A stretch of DNA of 64,000 nt, from positions 592,501-656,500 of the forward strand of contig CAJNDS010002535.1 of NCBI GenBank assembly GCA_905221605.1, given 5' to 3'. This document shows, piece by piece, positions 13,001 through 22,263 of this stretch. Position numbers and translations under genes: made by a program. Each line of letters begins with the position of its first letter. Within the stretch, counting starts at the first letter, position 1. The notes beneath the pieces were generated by a model that saw only the letters and a program-made list of their open reading frames with translations, was not told the origin of the DNA and did not search any database. The DNA comes from Symbiodinium natans. Its lineage: Eukaryota; Sar; Dinophyceae; Suessiales; Symbiodiniaceae.

Positions 13001-14291
13001 GAAATTGACATGCGGAGGGAGGTTGTTTGGGGGGGGGGGGGGGGGGTTCAGGGGTTTTGGGGTTTGGGGTTTAGGGTTTAGGGTTTAGGAGGGGTTTAGG
13101 GTTTCGGGCTAGGGTTTCGGGGTTTTGGGGTTTAGGGTTAGGTGCTTACGCGTTTTGTGTTTTTAGGGGGTTTGTAGAGGTTTAGGGGTTCGGGGCTGAG
13201 GGTGCCGAGGGATCCTTCTGAGTTCAGTAGCCCTCGGAGGCTTCTTCAAGAACCCTCAAAACCCGAAATCCTAAACCCCTAAACCCTAAACCATATGGGA
13301 TGTCTCGGTGGCCCAAGAAAGGCGCCAAATTGGCGGGGATTTTCGGAAAATTGGGGGGGGGGGGTCTGTGGGGTACTTGGAGGTTCATGGTACCTAATAA
13401 CCAATTATAACTGTACTTATAACCCACTGATAAGCCCCTTAAGTGCCCGAATCTGGTTATATCAGTACAGTGATAAGTACAGTCATAATTGGTCAATAAG
13501 TATCATGAACCTCCAAGTATAAAAGGGGTACCCAAAGGTACCCTGATGCTGGGGAGCCCCGAATTCAGGCCCCTCACACTATCAACCCTAGTTCGACCCT
13601 CAACCTTGCACCCTGAACCCTAAACCCTGCACCTAAACCCCCACCCTCAACCCTAAACCCTCAACCCTAAACCCTAAACCCCAAACCCTAAACACCCCCG
13701 AAACCCTAAACCCTAAACCCCTAAACCAAAAAAACAACCGACAACTCCTCCCAAAGTTCCTCCTCTTGCAGAGCCAGGCAGCAAGGTCTTGCCCTGGCTG
13801 TCCTTGACGCTGAACTGCCTCCAACCGTTGCAAGGGGGTTTAGGGTTTAGGGTTTAGGGTCTAGGGGATTTGAGGCTTCGGGTTAAGGGATTTAGGGTCT
13901 AGTCTGCTGGGGGGGGGGGGGATTTGAGGCTTCGGGTTTTTGGGGGATTTAGGGTTCAGTCTGCTGGGGGAATTGAGGCTTTGGGCTTTTGGGGATTTTT
14001 GGTTTAGTCTGCTGGGGGAGTTGAGGCTTCAGGGTTTTGGGGATTTTGGGTTTAGTCTGCTCGGGAGGATTTGGGAAAGAGGGGGTTTAGGCATTTGGGC
14101 ATTGGGGCTTAGGGGTCAGGACCCTCGAACCAGGCGAAAGTGCAACATACCATAAACCCTAAAACCTTAAACCCTAACTTTTGAATTCTTGTCCCGATGC
14201 CGTAAAAGTTTGTTCACTAAAGGCAAGTGCAAGAACCCGAAACCTTTGTGGGCTGGTTCCTAAAGAGAATACATCAATATAGAGAGAAAAT

Positions 14292-14325
<34 letters not shown>

Positions 14326-14756
14326 TCTCACAACATAATTAGGAACGGTGCGAGAAGTGAGTACTGCCACACCATCTCTGTTCCGCGAGGCGCCCGACCT
14401 CTTCACCTCGGCCACCATCTCTCCCGCTGCCTGCGGGTGCAGTTCGGGGCCCCATTAAAGTAGGCAGTTCTTTTCCTGAATTAAGGGGGTATGTAGTTAG
14501 GAAATATATTATAAGGCGGCTTCAAGAATTTCATTGAGGGGGTATGCAGTATGTGGGGCTCTCTGGGAGGCTGTCGCAGTCTCGGGTGCCCCGGGCCTTG
14601 CCGACGGACTTCATGGTCAGCGCGGCGAACCAGTAGGGGACCATGCAGCCGATGATGAGGAAGGCGAAGGTGACGGGCTCCAGGATGTTCACGCCCGTCT
14701 TCACGCGGAGGCGCACGACGAAGGCGCCATAGAGGGCCAGGGACACAAGGGCGGCG

Positions 14757-14788
<32 letters not shown>

Positions 14789-17700
14789 CGTGGTGTTTCC
14801 GGCGGCGTCCAGGGCGTCCGTGCGGCGGCGCACCTCGGGGCCGAAGAGCGCCATCTCCGCGATGCCGCCGGCGTTGTCCGAGATGGGGCCGAAGCCGTCG
14901 ATGGTCAGGCCGCAGGCAAGCGTGGCGAGCATGCCCAGGGCGGCCAAGGCGATGCCGTAGAGGTCGCAGAGCTGGAAGGACACGTAGATGGCCGAGGACA
15001 GCACGAAGACGGGGACGATGCAGCTCTTGTAGCCCAGGGCCAGGCCTTGGATGATGTTCACAGCCGTGCCGAACTTGCAGGCACTGGCCAGCTCACGGGT
15101 GGGCACATAGGTGTGGGAGGTGAAGTACTCCGTGACCAAGCCAATGATGAGGCCACCCACGCAGCCCATGGTCGCGCAGATGAAGCACTTGAAGGGGCTG
15201 CCAGTGATCTTGGCCGGGTGGCCGTCCTCCGTCAGGCGCACACCCTCCAGGCGGAACTCTGCCGGGAGCAGCACGATGGCCATGTAGTAGATGACGGGGA
15301 GCATCAGGATTGCGGTGAGCACCATCTGCACCTTCAGCACACGCTCAATGTCCGGCTCATCCCTGACGGGCGAGATGTTGGTGGCCACGAAGCCGCAGAG
15401 GATGCAGATCACGATTCCGGCAGCCGAGATGGCCAGCGGGAAGAGCATGGCATTCCATCCGGCATCTGCCAGCGTGTTGTGCGAGCCCTCCACCGCGGCA
15501 GCAGCAATGACCAGCGCGGCGCAGGTACTCTCGGCGAAGGAGCCGAAGAGGTCGGCGCCCATGCCCGCAATGTCGCCCACGTTGTCGCCCACGTTGTCGG
15601 CGATGGTGGCGGGATTGTTGGGATCGTCCTCATCGAGGCCCGCAACGACCTTGCCCACCAGGTCCGCACCGACGTCGGCGGCCTTGGTGTAGATGCCGCC
15701 GCCGACGCGGCCGAACATCGCCACGGTGCTGCCACCCAGGCCATAGCCGGCCGCGCAGTCGAACAGAATCTCCCAGTCATCGGCGTCCGGGTAGATGGTG
15801 CGGTAGAAGCTCAGCAGCGCCCACAGAATCAGAACGCCCAGGGAGCAGAGCGCGTAGCCCATCACGCTGCCGCCACGGAAGGCGGTGTTGAAGCCCAGGG
15901 TGTAGCCGCTGTAGGCGCAGGCCAAGGTGGTGCGGGCGTTGGAGTAGGTGGCCACCATCATACCGAGGAAGCCGCAGAGCATGGAGGTGAAGGCTCCTGT
16001 TCGGCAGGGACTTGTAGGCGAGTTTTGGCTTGTGTTGTGTGTCACTCGGCCGTCAGTGATCGCTCTTGAGTTGCGGAGTACTGTGCAGTTGCAACAGTGG
16101 CAAGCACAACACACGTGGGATCTAGATGAAAAAGGCCGTGGCTTCATGCATTGCGTCAGATCTCTCACAATACCGAAAGCACTTCGGGCATTGTTCTATC
16201 TGTGAGTGCCTAAATTCGCCATGGTTGAGTACCCCGAAACCAAGCAGCAAACAATGTCACAAACAGTCAAAGCCCAAAACCCCAGACCGCCAAAGAAGCA
16301 ATCTGAACCCACGTTCCCCCAAACACAACCCTATTCCTGTACCTAGTTGTCCAGTAACCTGGGGGAACTAAAGGTTAACCTTTGGGACTAGAAGGGGATT
16401 AGATTACCCCAAAAAAGGTTAAAGGTTAGCTACTCTACAACGGGAACTAAAGGTTAGCCTTTGGGATTAGAATGGCATTATACTACCCCCGAAAAGGTTA
16501 AAGGTTAGCTCCTCTGCAACGAAGTGTAAACCCCTTGAACCCTTGAGGGTTTTTAGAGGCTTCGGCGGCTCTAGGTTCCCAAACAACCCCCAACCCCTCA
16601 ACAGCCCATGCAAAAGAAGCCCGCCCCCCACATAAAGGGGGGGGAGAACCCTAAACCCTAAACCCTAAACCCTAAACCCGAAGCACTCCTGTGAGGAAGG
16701 CGCCCGCAGTGAGGTGTCCCTGCAAGGGGCTTTTGGTACCCCACGACCTGGGGAAAGAGCTCTTTTGTGAGGGGTTGAAAGCTGGGGGACTTCGGAAGCT
16801 GGGAAAAGCGCTTTTCATGGCAGCTCAAGGAGGAAACTGCATGCAGGTTTAGGGTTTTGGGTTCAGGGTCCTGCCAAGCCGAACTGGGTAAAGTCACCTG
16901 GATGCAGCAAAACGTCAAAATGCGACAGACAGCCGCTGCCCTTTCTTTCTTACCTAGCCCTGGCACAGCAGCTAGACTCACATCTGCGAATATTGCGGCT
17001 CTGCCTGTCTGAGGCATGTCTTCACTTCACCTGTGCTCGTCACCCCCCTCCCCCCTCTCCTTGAGCCTCCCAGCTGGAAGAGGGGCAATTGGAAACCAAT
17101 GGATGCCAATGGCGGTTATAGCTTCCTCCACGTTGGAGTGCAATAAGCAGAGAAGAATGGCTCATAAGTGGCGAGTAGTCCTCCTCCGTTGAGACCAACA
17201 CCATACGTGGTCGCAACCAGCATACTGGAGAGGTGGGGGGGGGGGGGATGGGGGAGGGGGTCCTGGGAAATGACCGTCGCTAGCTCTGAAACCCGCTCTC
17301 GCCTTCGAGGTTCATGGGTACTTACAACCCCAATTCTTTATCTACTTTTATCTGCCTTAGAGTTGGGGTTAGAAGTACCCATGAACCTCCAAGTATCTGG
17401 CGCCATACACATGGAGTACAGCTCTGGCTGCTCAGGCAACACTACTTGGAACTCCACATTGAACTGAACACCCTAACCCTAAACCCTGAACCCTAAACCC
17501 TAAACCCTAAGCGCTAAGCCCTAAACCCTGCTGGCCCCACTTGGGGACCCCGGCACGAGGGCGCTGATCAAGACCGCGAAGGCGAGGCAGAAGGCGGTGC
17601 AGATGGCGTACTCCACCTGGTCAAGGGTTGAAGATTACGGGTCGGGTTTGGGGTTCAGGGTCTAGGGGACCCTAGGAGCCTTGGCGAGGAGTGGGGAGTA

Positions 17701-18098
17701 TAAGGAAACCTTGGGTCACATACCCCACCCCCCTTTTAACCTCCCTTAAGGGCCCCGAGAAAAACGGGCTTGTAAGGATTTTTGGGTTGAGTCTTCCGAG
17801 CTGCGCAGGCCAAGACCCCTCGCTTCAGAAGCCGCCCCGTCAAGAGCTATCAGCGGGGTTTAGGCTTCACTTAACCCAAAACCCTAAACCCTGAACCCTA
17901 AACCCGAAACCCTAAATTCTCAACCCCTAAACCCTCGACCGATTCTGCAATCTTTTTCCTGGAACTCCCGTGACCCCAGACAAAAACCCTCCAACCGCCA
18001 ACCCCAAACCCAAAAGCTAAACCCTAAACCCTAAACCCCAAACCCTAAACCCTAAACACAAGGGGACCTTCAGGAACTGGACAGCACCCGTCATAATC
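6818..18098 (-). CDS. Vacuolar-type H+-pumping pyrophosphatase, multi-exon gene
   Basis: Membrane-integral pyrophosphatase that couples hydrolysis of inorganic pyrophosphate to proton pumping into vacuoles or other acidic compartments. Exons, in transcript order: 18098-18068, 17616-about 17542, 16719-16689, 15996-14597, 14430-14399, 13818-13765, 12998-12938, 10649-10611, 10217-10175, 9901-9814, 9507-about 9455, about 8618-8565 (provisional), 7987-7931, 7237-7196, and from about 6901 to the stop at 6818. Adjoining exons join in frame at most boundaries and keep family order: GAVQFLK-VEYAIC, AGAFLTG, the long core, VEMVAP, GTFFGV, SNSGGAWDN, KEAHDAAVQGDTVGDPFK, DTSGPALNIVMK, AIVSLVF. All three conserved acidic motifs are present. 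GNTTAAIGKG (Ala rather than Lys) marks the K+-dependent class. N-terminal exons beyond 18100 were not found. Most introns carry TTTAGGG/CCCTAAA arrays. Confidence 0.88.
7620..7910 (-). repeat. Interstitial (CCCTAAA)n block
   Basis: About 40 copies of CCCTAAA with CCCTAAG and GCCCTAA variants, pure in the last 70 bp. A more diverged CCCTCTAAA run precedes it from 7450. It sits in the intron immediately 3' of the exon at 7987-7931, in inverted orientation to the block at 7260-7370 at the other end of the same intron. Confidence 0.93.
7931..7987 (-). CDS. Pyrophosphatase exon with third acidic motif
   Basis: Nineteen codons, AKEAHDAAVQGDTVGDPFK, matching the conserved family sequence around GDTxGDPxKDTSGP. 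An intron splits the motif between Lys and Asp; the next exon (7237-7196) reads DTSGPALNIVMKLQ. The donor is AAG|GACCCC (GA) and the acceptor CAG|GACACC. On the + strand the exon has a long CCCTAAA array on its left (to 7910) and a long TTTAGGG array on its right (from 8023). Confidence 0.93.
8023..8345 (+). repeat. Interstitial (TTTAGGG)n block
   Basis: About ten pure copies, then TTTGGGG and ATTGGGG variants in a higher-order 21-bp pattern between 8220 and 8300. It occupies one end of the intron 7988-8564; the opposite end (8448-8558) carries CCCTAAA. Confidence 0.93.
8637..8960 (+). repeat. Interstitial (TTTAGGG)n block
   Basis: TTTAGGG copies that degrade rightward into TTTCGGG, TGTAGGG and TTTGGGG. 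It lies in the intron between the provisional exon near 8618 and the exon at 9507. Confidence 0.88.
9814..9901 (-). CDS. Pyrophosphatase exon with SNSGGAWDN motif
   Basis: Encodes AVFGLLTGSLGSSVQLAI followed by SMSNSGGAWDN. This corresponds to the family segment GVLAGSLVSGVQIAIS followed by xSNTGGAWDN. The acceptor is CTGCAG|GCG. The preceding exon (10217-10175) ends CCAG|GCG, so CAGGCG is repeated at both ends of the intron. The last base, T, completes a Cys codon with GC at the start of the 9507 exon. Confidence 0.9.
9915..10070 (+). repeat. (TTGAGGG)n variant block
   Basis: About 20 copies of TTGAGGG, a variant of the telomere heptamer, nearly homogeneous. One variant has evidently been amplified locally, in the intron next to the GGAWDN exon. 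Confidence 0.9.
10219..10262 (+). repeat. 9-bp TTGGGGGTG repeat
   Basis: Five tandem copies of TTGGGGGTG or GTTGGGGGT run straight into a TTTAGGG/TTTCGGG stretch that reaches 10340. Confidence 0.85.
10670..10920 (+). repeat. Interstitial (TTTAGGG)n block
   Basis: About 33 copies with a few CTTAGGG and TTGAGGG variants, starting about 20 bp from the pyrophosphatase exon at 10649-10611. The same exon has CCCTAAA on its other side (10432-10595). Confidence 0.93.
10990..11600 (+). repeat. Four-copy GC repeat with short hairpin
   Basis: A ~65-bp unit built around CGGCCCTTTTCGGGCC, TTCGGC, CAGGGCCCGTAGAGGCC and CTTATTT occurs at about 10995, 11307, 11435 and 11547. The last two copies are preceded by a shared GAAGCTGGGGTTCGGGG-like stretch and lie about 111 bp apart. 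GCCC-TTTTC-GGGC can form a short hairpin. All copies lie within the 2.3-kb pyrophosphatase intron. Confidence 0.75.
11885..12020 (+). repeat. Interstitial (TTTAGGG)n block
   Basis: About 17 copies with two TTCAGGG variants. The flanking 12021-12530 stretch holds diverged CCCTAAA-like and unique sequence with no exon I can recognise. Confidence 0.92.
12752..12788 (-). pseudogene. Duplicated fragment of a pyrophosphatase exon
   Basis: Thirty-seven bases repeat the donor side of the 12998-12938 exon (the segment encoding CIQISTQ plus the start of the intron) with one mismatch, 174 bp away in the same orientation. The copy lacks the 5' half of the exon and is followed by CCCTAAACCC variants, so it is probably not spliced in. 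It splits the telomere-type arrays of the intron: CCCTAAA to its left and TTTAGGG between it and the real exon. Confidence 0.85.
12824..12925 (+). repeat. Interstitial (TTTAGGG)n block
   Basis: Fourteen nearly perfect copies directly between the true pyrophosphatase exon (12938-12998) and its duplicated fragment (12752-12788). The homogeneity suggests a recent expansion. Confidence 0.93.
13376..13517. mobile_element. MITE copy, nearly complete, TA target duplication
   Basis: Terminal inverted repeats CTTGGAGGTTCATGGTAC and TATCATGAACCTCCAAG with TA on each side. The interior carries AACTGTACTTATAACCCACT and repeated AAGTACAGT motifs. No open frame. A 2-bp TA target site and short inverted ends fit a Tc1/mariner-mobilised MITE (inference). 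It lies inside a pyrophosphatase intron. Confidence 0.88.
13836..14060 (+). repeat. TTTAGGG run and ~50-bp tandem repeat
   Basis: After four TTTAGGG copies come four units of about 50 bp, each with AGTCTGCTGGGGG, TTGAGGCTTC and a GGGGATTTAGGG-like tail. They are at one end of the intron 13819-14398; the other end carries CCCTAAA near 14153-14178. Confidence 0.8.
14290..14322 (+). repeat. (CA)n microsatellite
   Basis: About 15 CA dinucleotides within a pyrophosphatase intron. Confidence 0.9.
14597..15996 (-). CDS. Pyrophosphatase core exon (catalytic and membrane core)
   Basis: A single 1,400-nt exon, about 466 codons and by far the longest in the gene. In order it encodes SGF-type helix segments (CGFLGMMVATYSNARTT), the pyrophosphate-binding signature (GGGIYTKAADVGADLVGKV), the acidic motif DNVGDNVGDIAGMGADLF, the DNAGGIAEM motif, GNTTAAIGKGFAIGSAAL and the end KSVGK. 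The usual Glu after the GKV of the signature is Val here, which is uncommon. The acceptor is AACAG|GAGCC and the donor AAG|GCCCGG, a GC donor. The open frame runs about 170 nt upstream into intron sequence, so the in-frame ATG there is not the true start. A long open frame on the opposite strand is a shadow of the high GC third positions. Confidence 0.96.
16362..16520 (+). repeat. ~80-bp tandem duplication
   Basis: Two copies of a unit with GGGAACTAAAGGTTA, CCTTTGGGA, TAGAA and AAAAGGTTAAAGGTTAGC, at 16362-16440 and 16441-16520, with scattered differences. They lie within the intron upstream of the pyrophosphatase core exon. No coding potential. Confidence 0.8.
17303..17393. mobile_element. 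MITE copy, short
   Basis: Ends read CGAGGTTCATGGGTACTT and AAGTACCCATGAACCTCCAAG and pair with each other. The interior is only about 50 bp (CAACCCCAATTC to GGGGTTAG, also complementary), so the whole copy is one imperfect palindrome. Confidence 0.8.
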
Positions 18099-18139
18099 CT
18101 GCTGGTGCCCGGCGGCGAGGCCGAGGGGGTTGTTTGTTT

Positions 18140-18290
18140 CGAGGGTTTAGGGTTTAGGGTTTAGGGTTTAGGGTTTAGGGTTTAGGGTTTAGGGTTTAGG
18201 GTTTAAGGTTTAGGGTTTAGGGTTTAGGGTTTAGGGTTTAGGGTTTAGGGTTTAGGGTTTAGGGTTTAGGGTTTAGGGTTTAGGGTTTAT
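18140..18290 (+). repeat. Interstitial (TTTAGGG)n block
   Basis: About 21 nearly perfect copies starting about 40 bp from the first recognised pyrophosphatase exon (18098-18068), whose other side carries CCCTAAA (18015-18060). It marks the 3' end of a further intron, so N-terminal exons should lie at higher coordinates. Confidence 0.93.
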
Positions 18291-18600
18291 AAAATTGTAA
18301 AGGGTTTCCGTTCGGAGTTGTTTGGTTTTTTTTTTGGGTTTTTTTTTTTTGCTCTTGCTGAAATCTGGCTTTGGGAGGTTTGGAATTGCGCAGGCTTTGA
18401 TAATGCAAATTGTATAGGGTTTGTGTTCGGAGTTTTGTCGGGTTTTGCTGGGTTTTGGGGGGTGTTTTGGGGGGTCTTTGGGGGGGGGTGCTTTTGGGGG
18501 GGGTTTTTGGGCAAGTTTTCCTGGGTCCTGCTGGGCCTCTTGGGCCTTTTTGGGGTTTCCCCCTATACCTCCCTTATGCCCCCTTTTTATACCTCCTTGA
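18291..18600 (+). repeat. T/G-rich duplicated stretch
   Basis: Two related stretches (about 18290-18400 and 18405-18520) share AATTGTA.AGGGTTT and GTTCGGAGTT, followed by T and G homopolymers. No gene is supported here or on to 19080. A 28-bp direct repeat containing ACATCATTGACAATAGAACT sits at 18661-18713. Confidence 0.55.
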
Positions 18601-19559
18601 GTATCATGTAGTCCTTGACTGACAGTGACATCCAGCAACCCCATAGCCTAACCACGGTGCATCTTGACATCATTGACAATAGAACTGGACATCATTGACA
18701 ATAGAACTGTGGATGGTTTTCGACTTGGAGCCAAGATGTGAGGTTTTCAAGCACTATGACAGACAAGCTTGCTTTCCAGAATCTCTTCCATTGAGTCTTC
18801 GAGACTCCTGGGCAAAATCTTGTTGAAGAAGTGACTTGAAAATGCTAACTCAGAGCTCTTGTTAAGAAACATCACTAAACTTCAGCTGCGGCAAAAATCA
18901 CACCGTACTTTTGCTTGCTAATCCTATTGCGGAAATTGATTCTATGTTCCTTGACAAGAACTCTGTTGTATTTTTCATCCTGCACAGCAAACAAGGAAAG
19001 ATCTGCAGCAGAACCCCCCGGTCTTCTCATAGATCTCTGGGACCAACTTGGCCGCTTGCTCCTCAGAAAGTGAGCTGCTAGGGATTCTTTGGGGTTTGGG
19101 GCTCAGGGTTTTTGGGTTTCCCTGAGACGTCGTCACTTCACCTCAAGCTTCCTACCATCGCGTGCTCGGGATCCCTGCTTCGGAGCCTCATATTCACCGT
19201 ACCTTGAGATGTTCCCCCTAAAACGAACAGTCCTTAAGAGGGATTCTGGTACCCTCTATGATCATCCCTACCAAGGGCTGTCAGTATAAGGGGGTACCTC
19301 CCGAGGTTCATGCTGCATTGGGGGTAGGCACCGAGGGAACCTTTGGCAAGCTTAGGGAGCCTTAGGGAGCAGTGGGGAGTAGTAGGGTTTAGGGTTTCGG
19401 GTTTCGGGTTTAGGGTTCAGGGTTTAGGCCTTAGGGAGTAGTGCCTTGAACGCCCCTGAAGAACCCTGTAATCATTGTGCCGGCTTAGGCACACTGCCGC
19501 CAGCAGTGAGCCCGGTGCTGAGGCTGTCCTGCACGGTGATGATGGTGCTATTGGGATTG

Positions 19560-19660
19560 CTTGGAGATTCATGGTGCTGATTAGCTATTTATAGCTGTAC
19601 AAAAAAACCTGTACTGATAACCATACTAGGGCACTTCATAAGGGGCTTATAAGTGGGTTA
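19560..19660. mobile_element. MITE, 5' part
   Basis: Begins CTTGGAGATTCATGGTGCT and keeps the interior motif GGGCACTTCATAAGGGGCTT, but runs into CCCTAAA repeats where the second inverted end should be. Confidence 0.65.
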
Positions 19661-19826
19661 AACCCTAAACCCCAAACCCTAAACCCTGGTCCCAACCCAA
19701 CGCTCAAGAGACCCCCCAGCGGAGCGGGCAAGAGACGTCTGCTTCGGCCAAAGCCCCCGCCAAAAAAAGGACAACCCTTGGCCGAGGAGCCAACGAAGCC
19801 GACGTGCCCTACGCCCACGAACCGCT

Positions 19827-19890
19827 CTTGGAGGTTCATGGTACTTCTTAACCGATTACAACTGCGCTCAGAAGCGCAGTTATAGCCATA
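19827..19890. mobile_element. MITE end fragment
   Basis: Starts CTTGGAGGTTCATGGTACTT and continues AACCGATTACAACTG for about 60 bp, then is lost. It has the same orientation as the fragment at 19560. Confidence 0.65.
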
Positions 19891-20001
19891 TCCGTTTCGG
19901 ACCCACTTTTTTTGGCCTCAAATGGGTACCCCCCCTGGGAAACCGGGGTCCGCAAGCGGACGGTTCGCCAGGACCAGAGGCAGTTGAAGCCCCTCCCAGC
20001 A

Positions 20002-20004
<3 letters not shown>

Positions 20005-20096
<92 letters not shown>
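20005..20096. repeat. Poly(C) tract of about 92 bases
   Basis: An uninterrupted run of C. On the other strand this is a G tract able to form stacked G-quadruplexes. Its exact length in the genome is uncertain because such runs collapse or expand in sequencing. Confidence 0.9.
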
Positions 20097-20254
20097 ACCC
20101 TTCTCCTTAAACCTTAAAGGGCCTGGCTCAGCCCTACGATCACTCCAAGCCGAACCCTAAACCCAAAAAAACCCTCAACCCCAAAGCGTGAACCTTGAGC
20201 CCTAAACTAACCCTCAACCCCAAACCCCAAACCATAAACCATAAACCCGGAACC

Positions 20255-20286
<32 letters not shown>

Positions 20287-20385
20287 ACCCAACCCTTATT
20301 GCTTGGGGTCCAGCGACTTGGGCGCTGCGGAATCACCATGCTCACGCGGATGCGCTGGGCCGGGCCGAGGCGGGTCGCGTAGCGT

Positions 20386-20467
20386 TAAAATTAGGCCACT
20401 GAAAGGGACTCATAGGTGGGTTAGAAGTACAGTTGTCATTGGTGAATAAGAACCACGAACCTCCAAG
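20386..20467. mobile_element. MITE, 3' part
   Basis: Contains CACTGAAAGGGACTCATAGG and GAAGTACAGTTGTCATTGG and ends ACCACGAACCTCCAAG. The 5' inverted end is missing. Confidence 0.7.
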
Positions 20468-21050
20468 GCCAGAGGGATGCCTATGCTTCGTGGGCACAGG
20501 CACGCTGGTTCTTGGAAAGCCCAGAGGCGTGCCTCTGCCCAATAAGGAGGTTTGAGGTTTATGTCTATAGGCAAGAGTGGTCGAGGGTTGAATGTGTAAG
20601 GTTTTGGGTTCAGACGCTTGCGCGCACGCTTTTGGGGGTAGGGAGCTCTCCCCTTCAAAATCCCTCACATCAACCCCCCAAACAGCACCCACAAGAAAGA
20701 TCCAGAAAGCCCTATCTACGAACCTTGCAAGCTTTTGCGACCTAAAACCTGATCCTGAACCCGAGACCCTAAACCCCTCAACCCCAAAACTATAAACTCC
20801 AGAACCGCGGCTTCACTCCTTGCCATCGGGTGTCAACTTGATGCCCCTGCGTTGAGAAAGAGATGGCGGGTTTAGGGTGTAGGGTTGAAGGGTTTAGGGT
20901 TTCGGGTTTCGGGTTTACACTGGGGTTCAGGGTACAGGGTTTAGGGTTGAGGCTTTAGGGTTGAGGGTTTAGGGTTGAGGGTCTCGGGCCTTATTGGGTT
21001 TAGGGGTTTGATGGGGTTTGTGGGTTTTAGCGTTTAGGGCTTAGGGTTTT

Positions 21051-22260
21051 AGGGGTTTTTCGGGGGGTTTTCGGGGGCCTGTGGGGGGGTTGCGGGCCTT
21101 CCAACATGCAGTTTGTGCCCAAGTCGCCATCTCCATATCCGAGGCAAACTTCCATGTCCAAGCATCACCCAAGTTACCTTACCTATATGTCCCAGCTGTC
21201 ACTACACATGAACCTCCCAGGAGGCCCTAAGAACCCTTGATCCCACATATCCCCAGAGTCGAAAGCCTCCACGAAGCCCTCGAAGCCAGGAGGGGGCCCG
21301 GCTCACTAACCCGACAGACAAACCCAACACTGAAGGCGAAATCAAAGCCTTTGGAGGGCTTGAGGATCTTGGAGGCCGCCCCCAAAATGTTCCCTCAAGC
21401 AAGGGGGGGGGGGCCCCCTTGCGAACCGAATGAAATCCCCAAGCCGGGTCCTGATAACCAAAAACTGCGCGAGCGCCGCCAGCAGCCCTGGCACGGGGAC
21501 GGCTGCAAGGGTGCCTACACCTTCAGATCCCTTCATGTCAAAGCCCGAAACACGCCAAAAAGCCGTGCCAAACCCTTTTGGACTTTAGAAAACTTGCTGT
21601 TAGGACGTCCCTATGCCAGAATCACCAACATCTGAACAAGGTTTATGCGGCAGCCAAAGGAAGGTTGGGACGCGCAGCCCGGGCGCCTCCATGCAAATTG
21701 GGTCCCAGGTCAGATCCCAGCTCCCCCCTTGGCTCGCCAAAACCCCCCGGTACATCCCCATCCCAGAAAGCGGGTGCTCAATTTTTGTGTTGGGGCCACC
21801 TGCAATCCTAAGCACTATAGAACTTAAGTTGAAGGCCCGAGAGGAGCTCAAGCCTAAACCCAGAAATTTCCTGAACGGCCCAAAACGCAACACTCGCCCA
21901 AAACACAACACTCTCAAGGGGGAGCCAGCGCCTAGGAGGCAGCACGGAACGATGATCTCGTCGATGAGCTGCATGCCCTGCATGTGCAAGAGGACGCGAA
22001 CACAAAAACTTACTGTCGGTTAGAAGGGAGTGGGGGGAATGAGGTACCCGATATGATCCTTTAAAGGGTACAAATAGGGCCCTCCCTCATTCCCTGCTAA
22101 CCAACAGCAAGAAAATGCACATGCTGCAGAAGACTTCAACGGCTTCCGAAGACTCCAACAAAAGTTTTGGGTTCAAGGTTTCCTTGTACTTGCTTTCGAC
22201 GCACTCAAGCTGAAACCCTTGCCCAAAAAGACCAACCACCAGCCAACAGACAAACAACTG
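21051..22260. other. No supported gene
   Basis: About 1.2 kb of unique-looking sequence with several short open frames on both strands, none with a recognisable domain or consistent codon bias. A diverged MITE-like end (CATGAACCTCCCAGGAGG) occurs near 21208. Confidence 0.4.
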
Positions 22261-22263
22261 CCA

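Noticed and set aside
14534-16069. 511-codon open frame on the plus strand
   Set aside because: It is antisense to the pyrophosphatase core exon and is open only because of the high GC content at third positions; its composition (Gly/Ala/His/Arg) has no domain.
19880-20160. Poly-Gly and poly-Pro frames
   Set aside because: Direct products of the poly(C) tract.
20290-20390. N-terminal pyrophosphatase exon
   Set aside because: A GC-rich unique island bordered by CCCTCAA repeats, but no frame gives a sequence I can place in the family.
1990-21050. A chromosome end made of TTTAGGG repeats
   Set aside because: The blocks are short, change orientation repeatedly and are interleaved with exons and unique DNA; this is interstitial sequence, not a terminal telomere.
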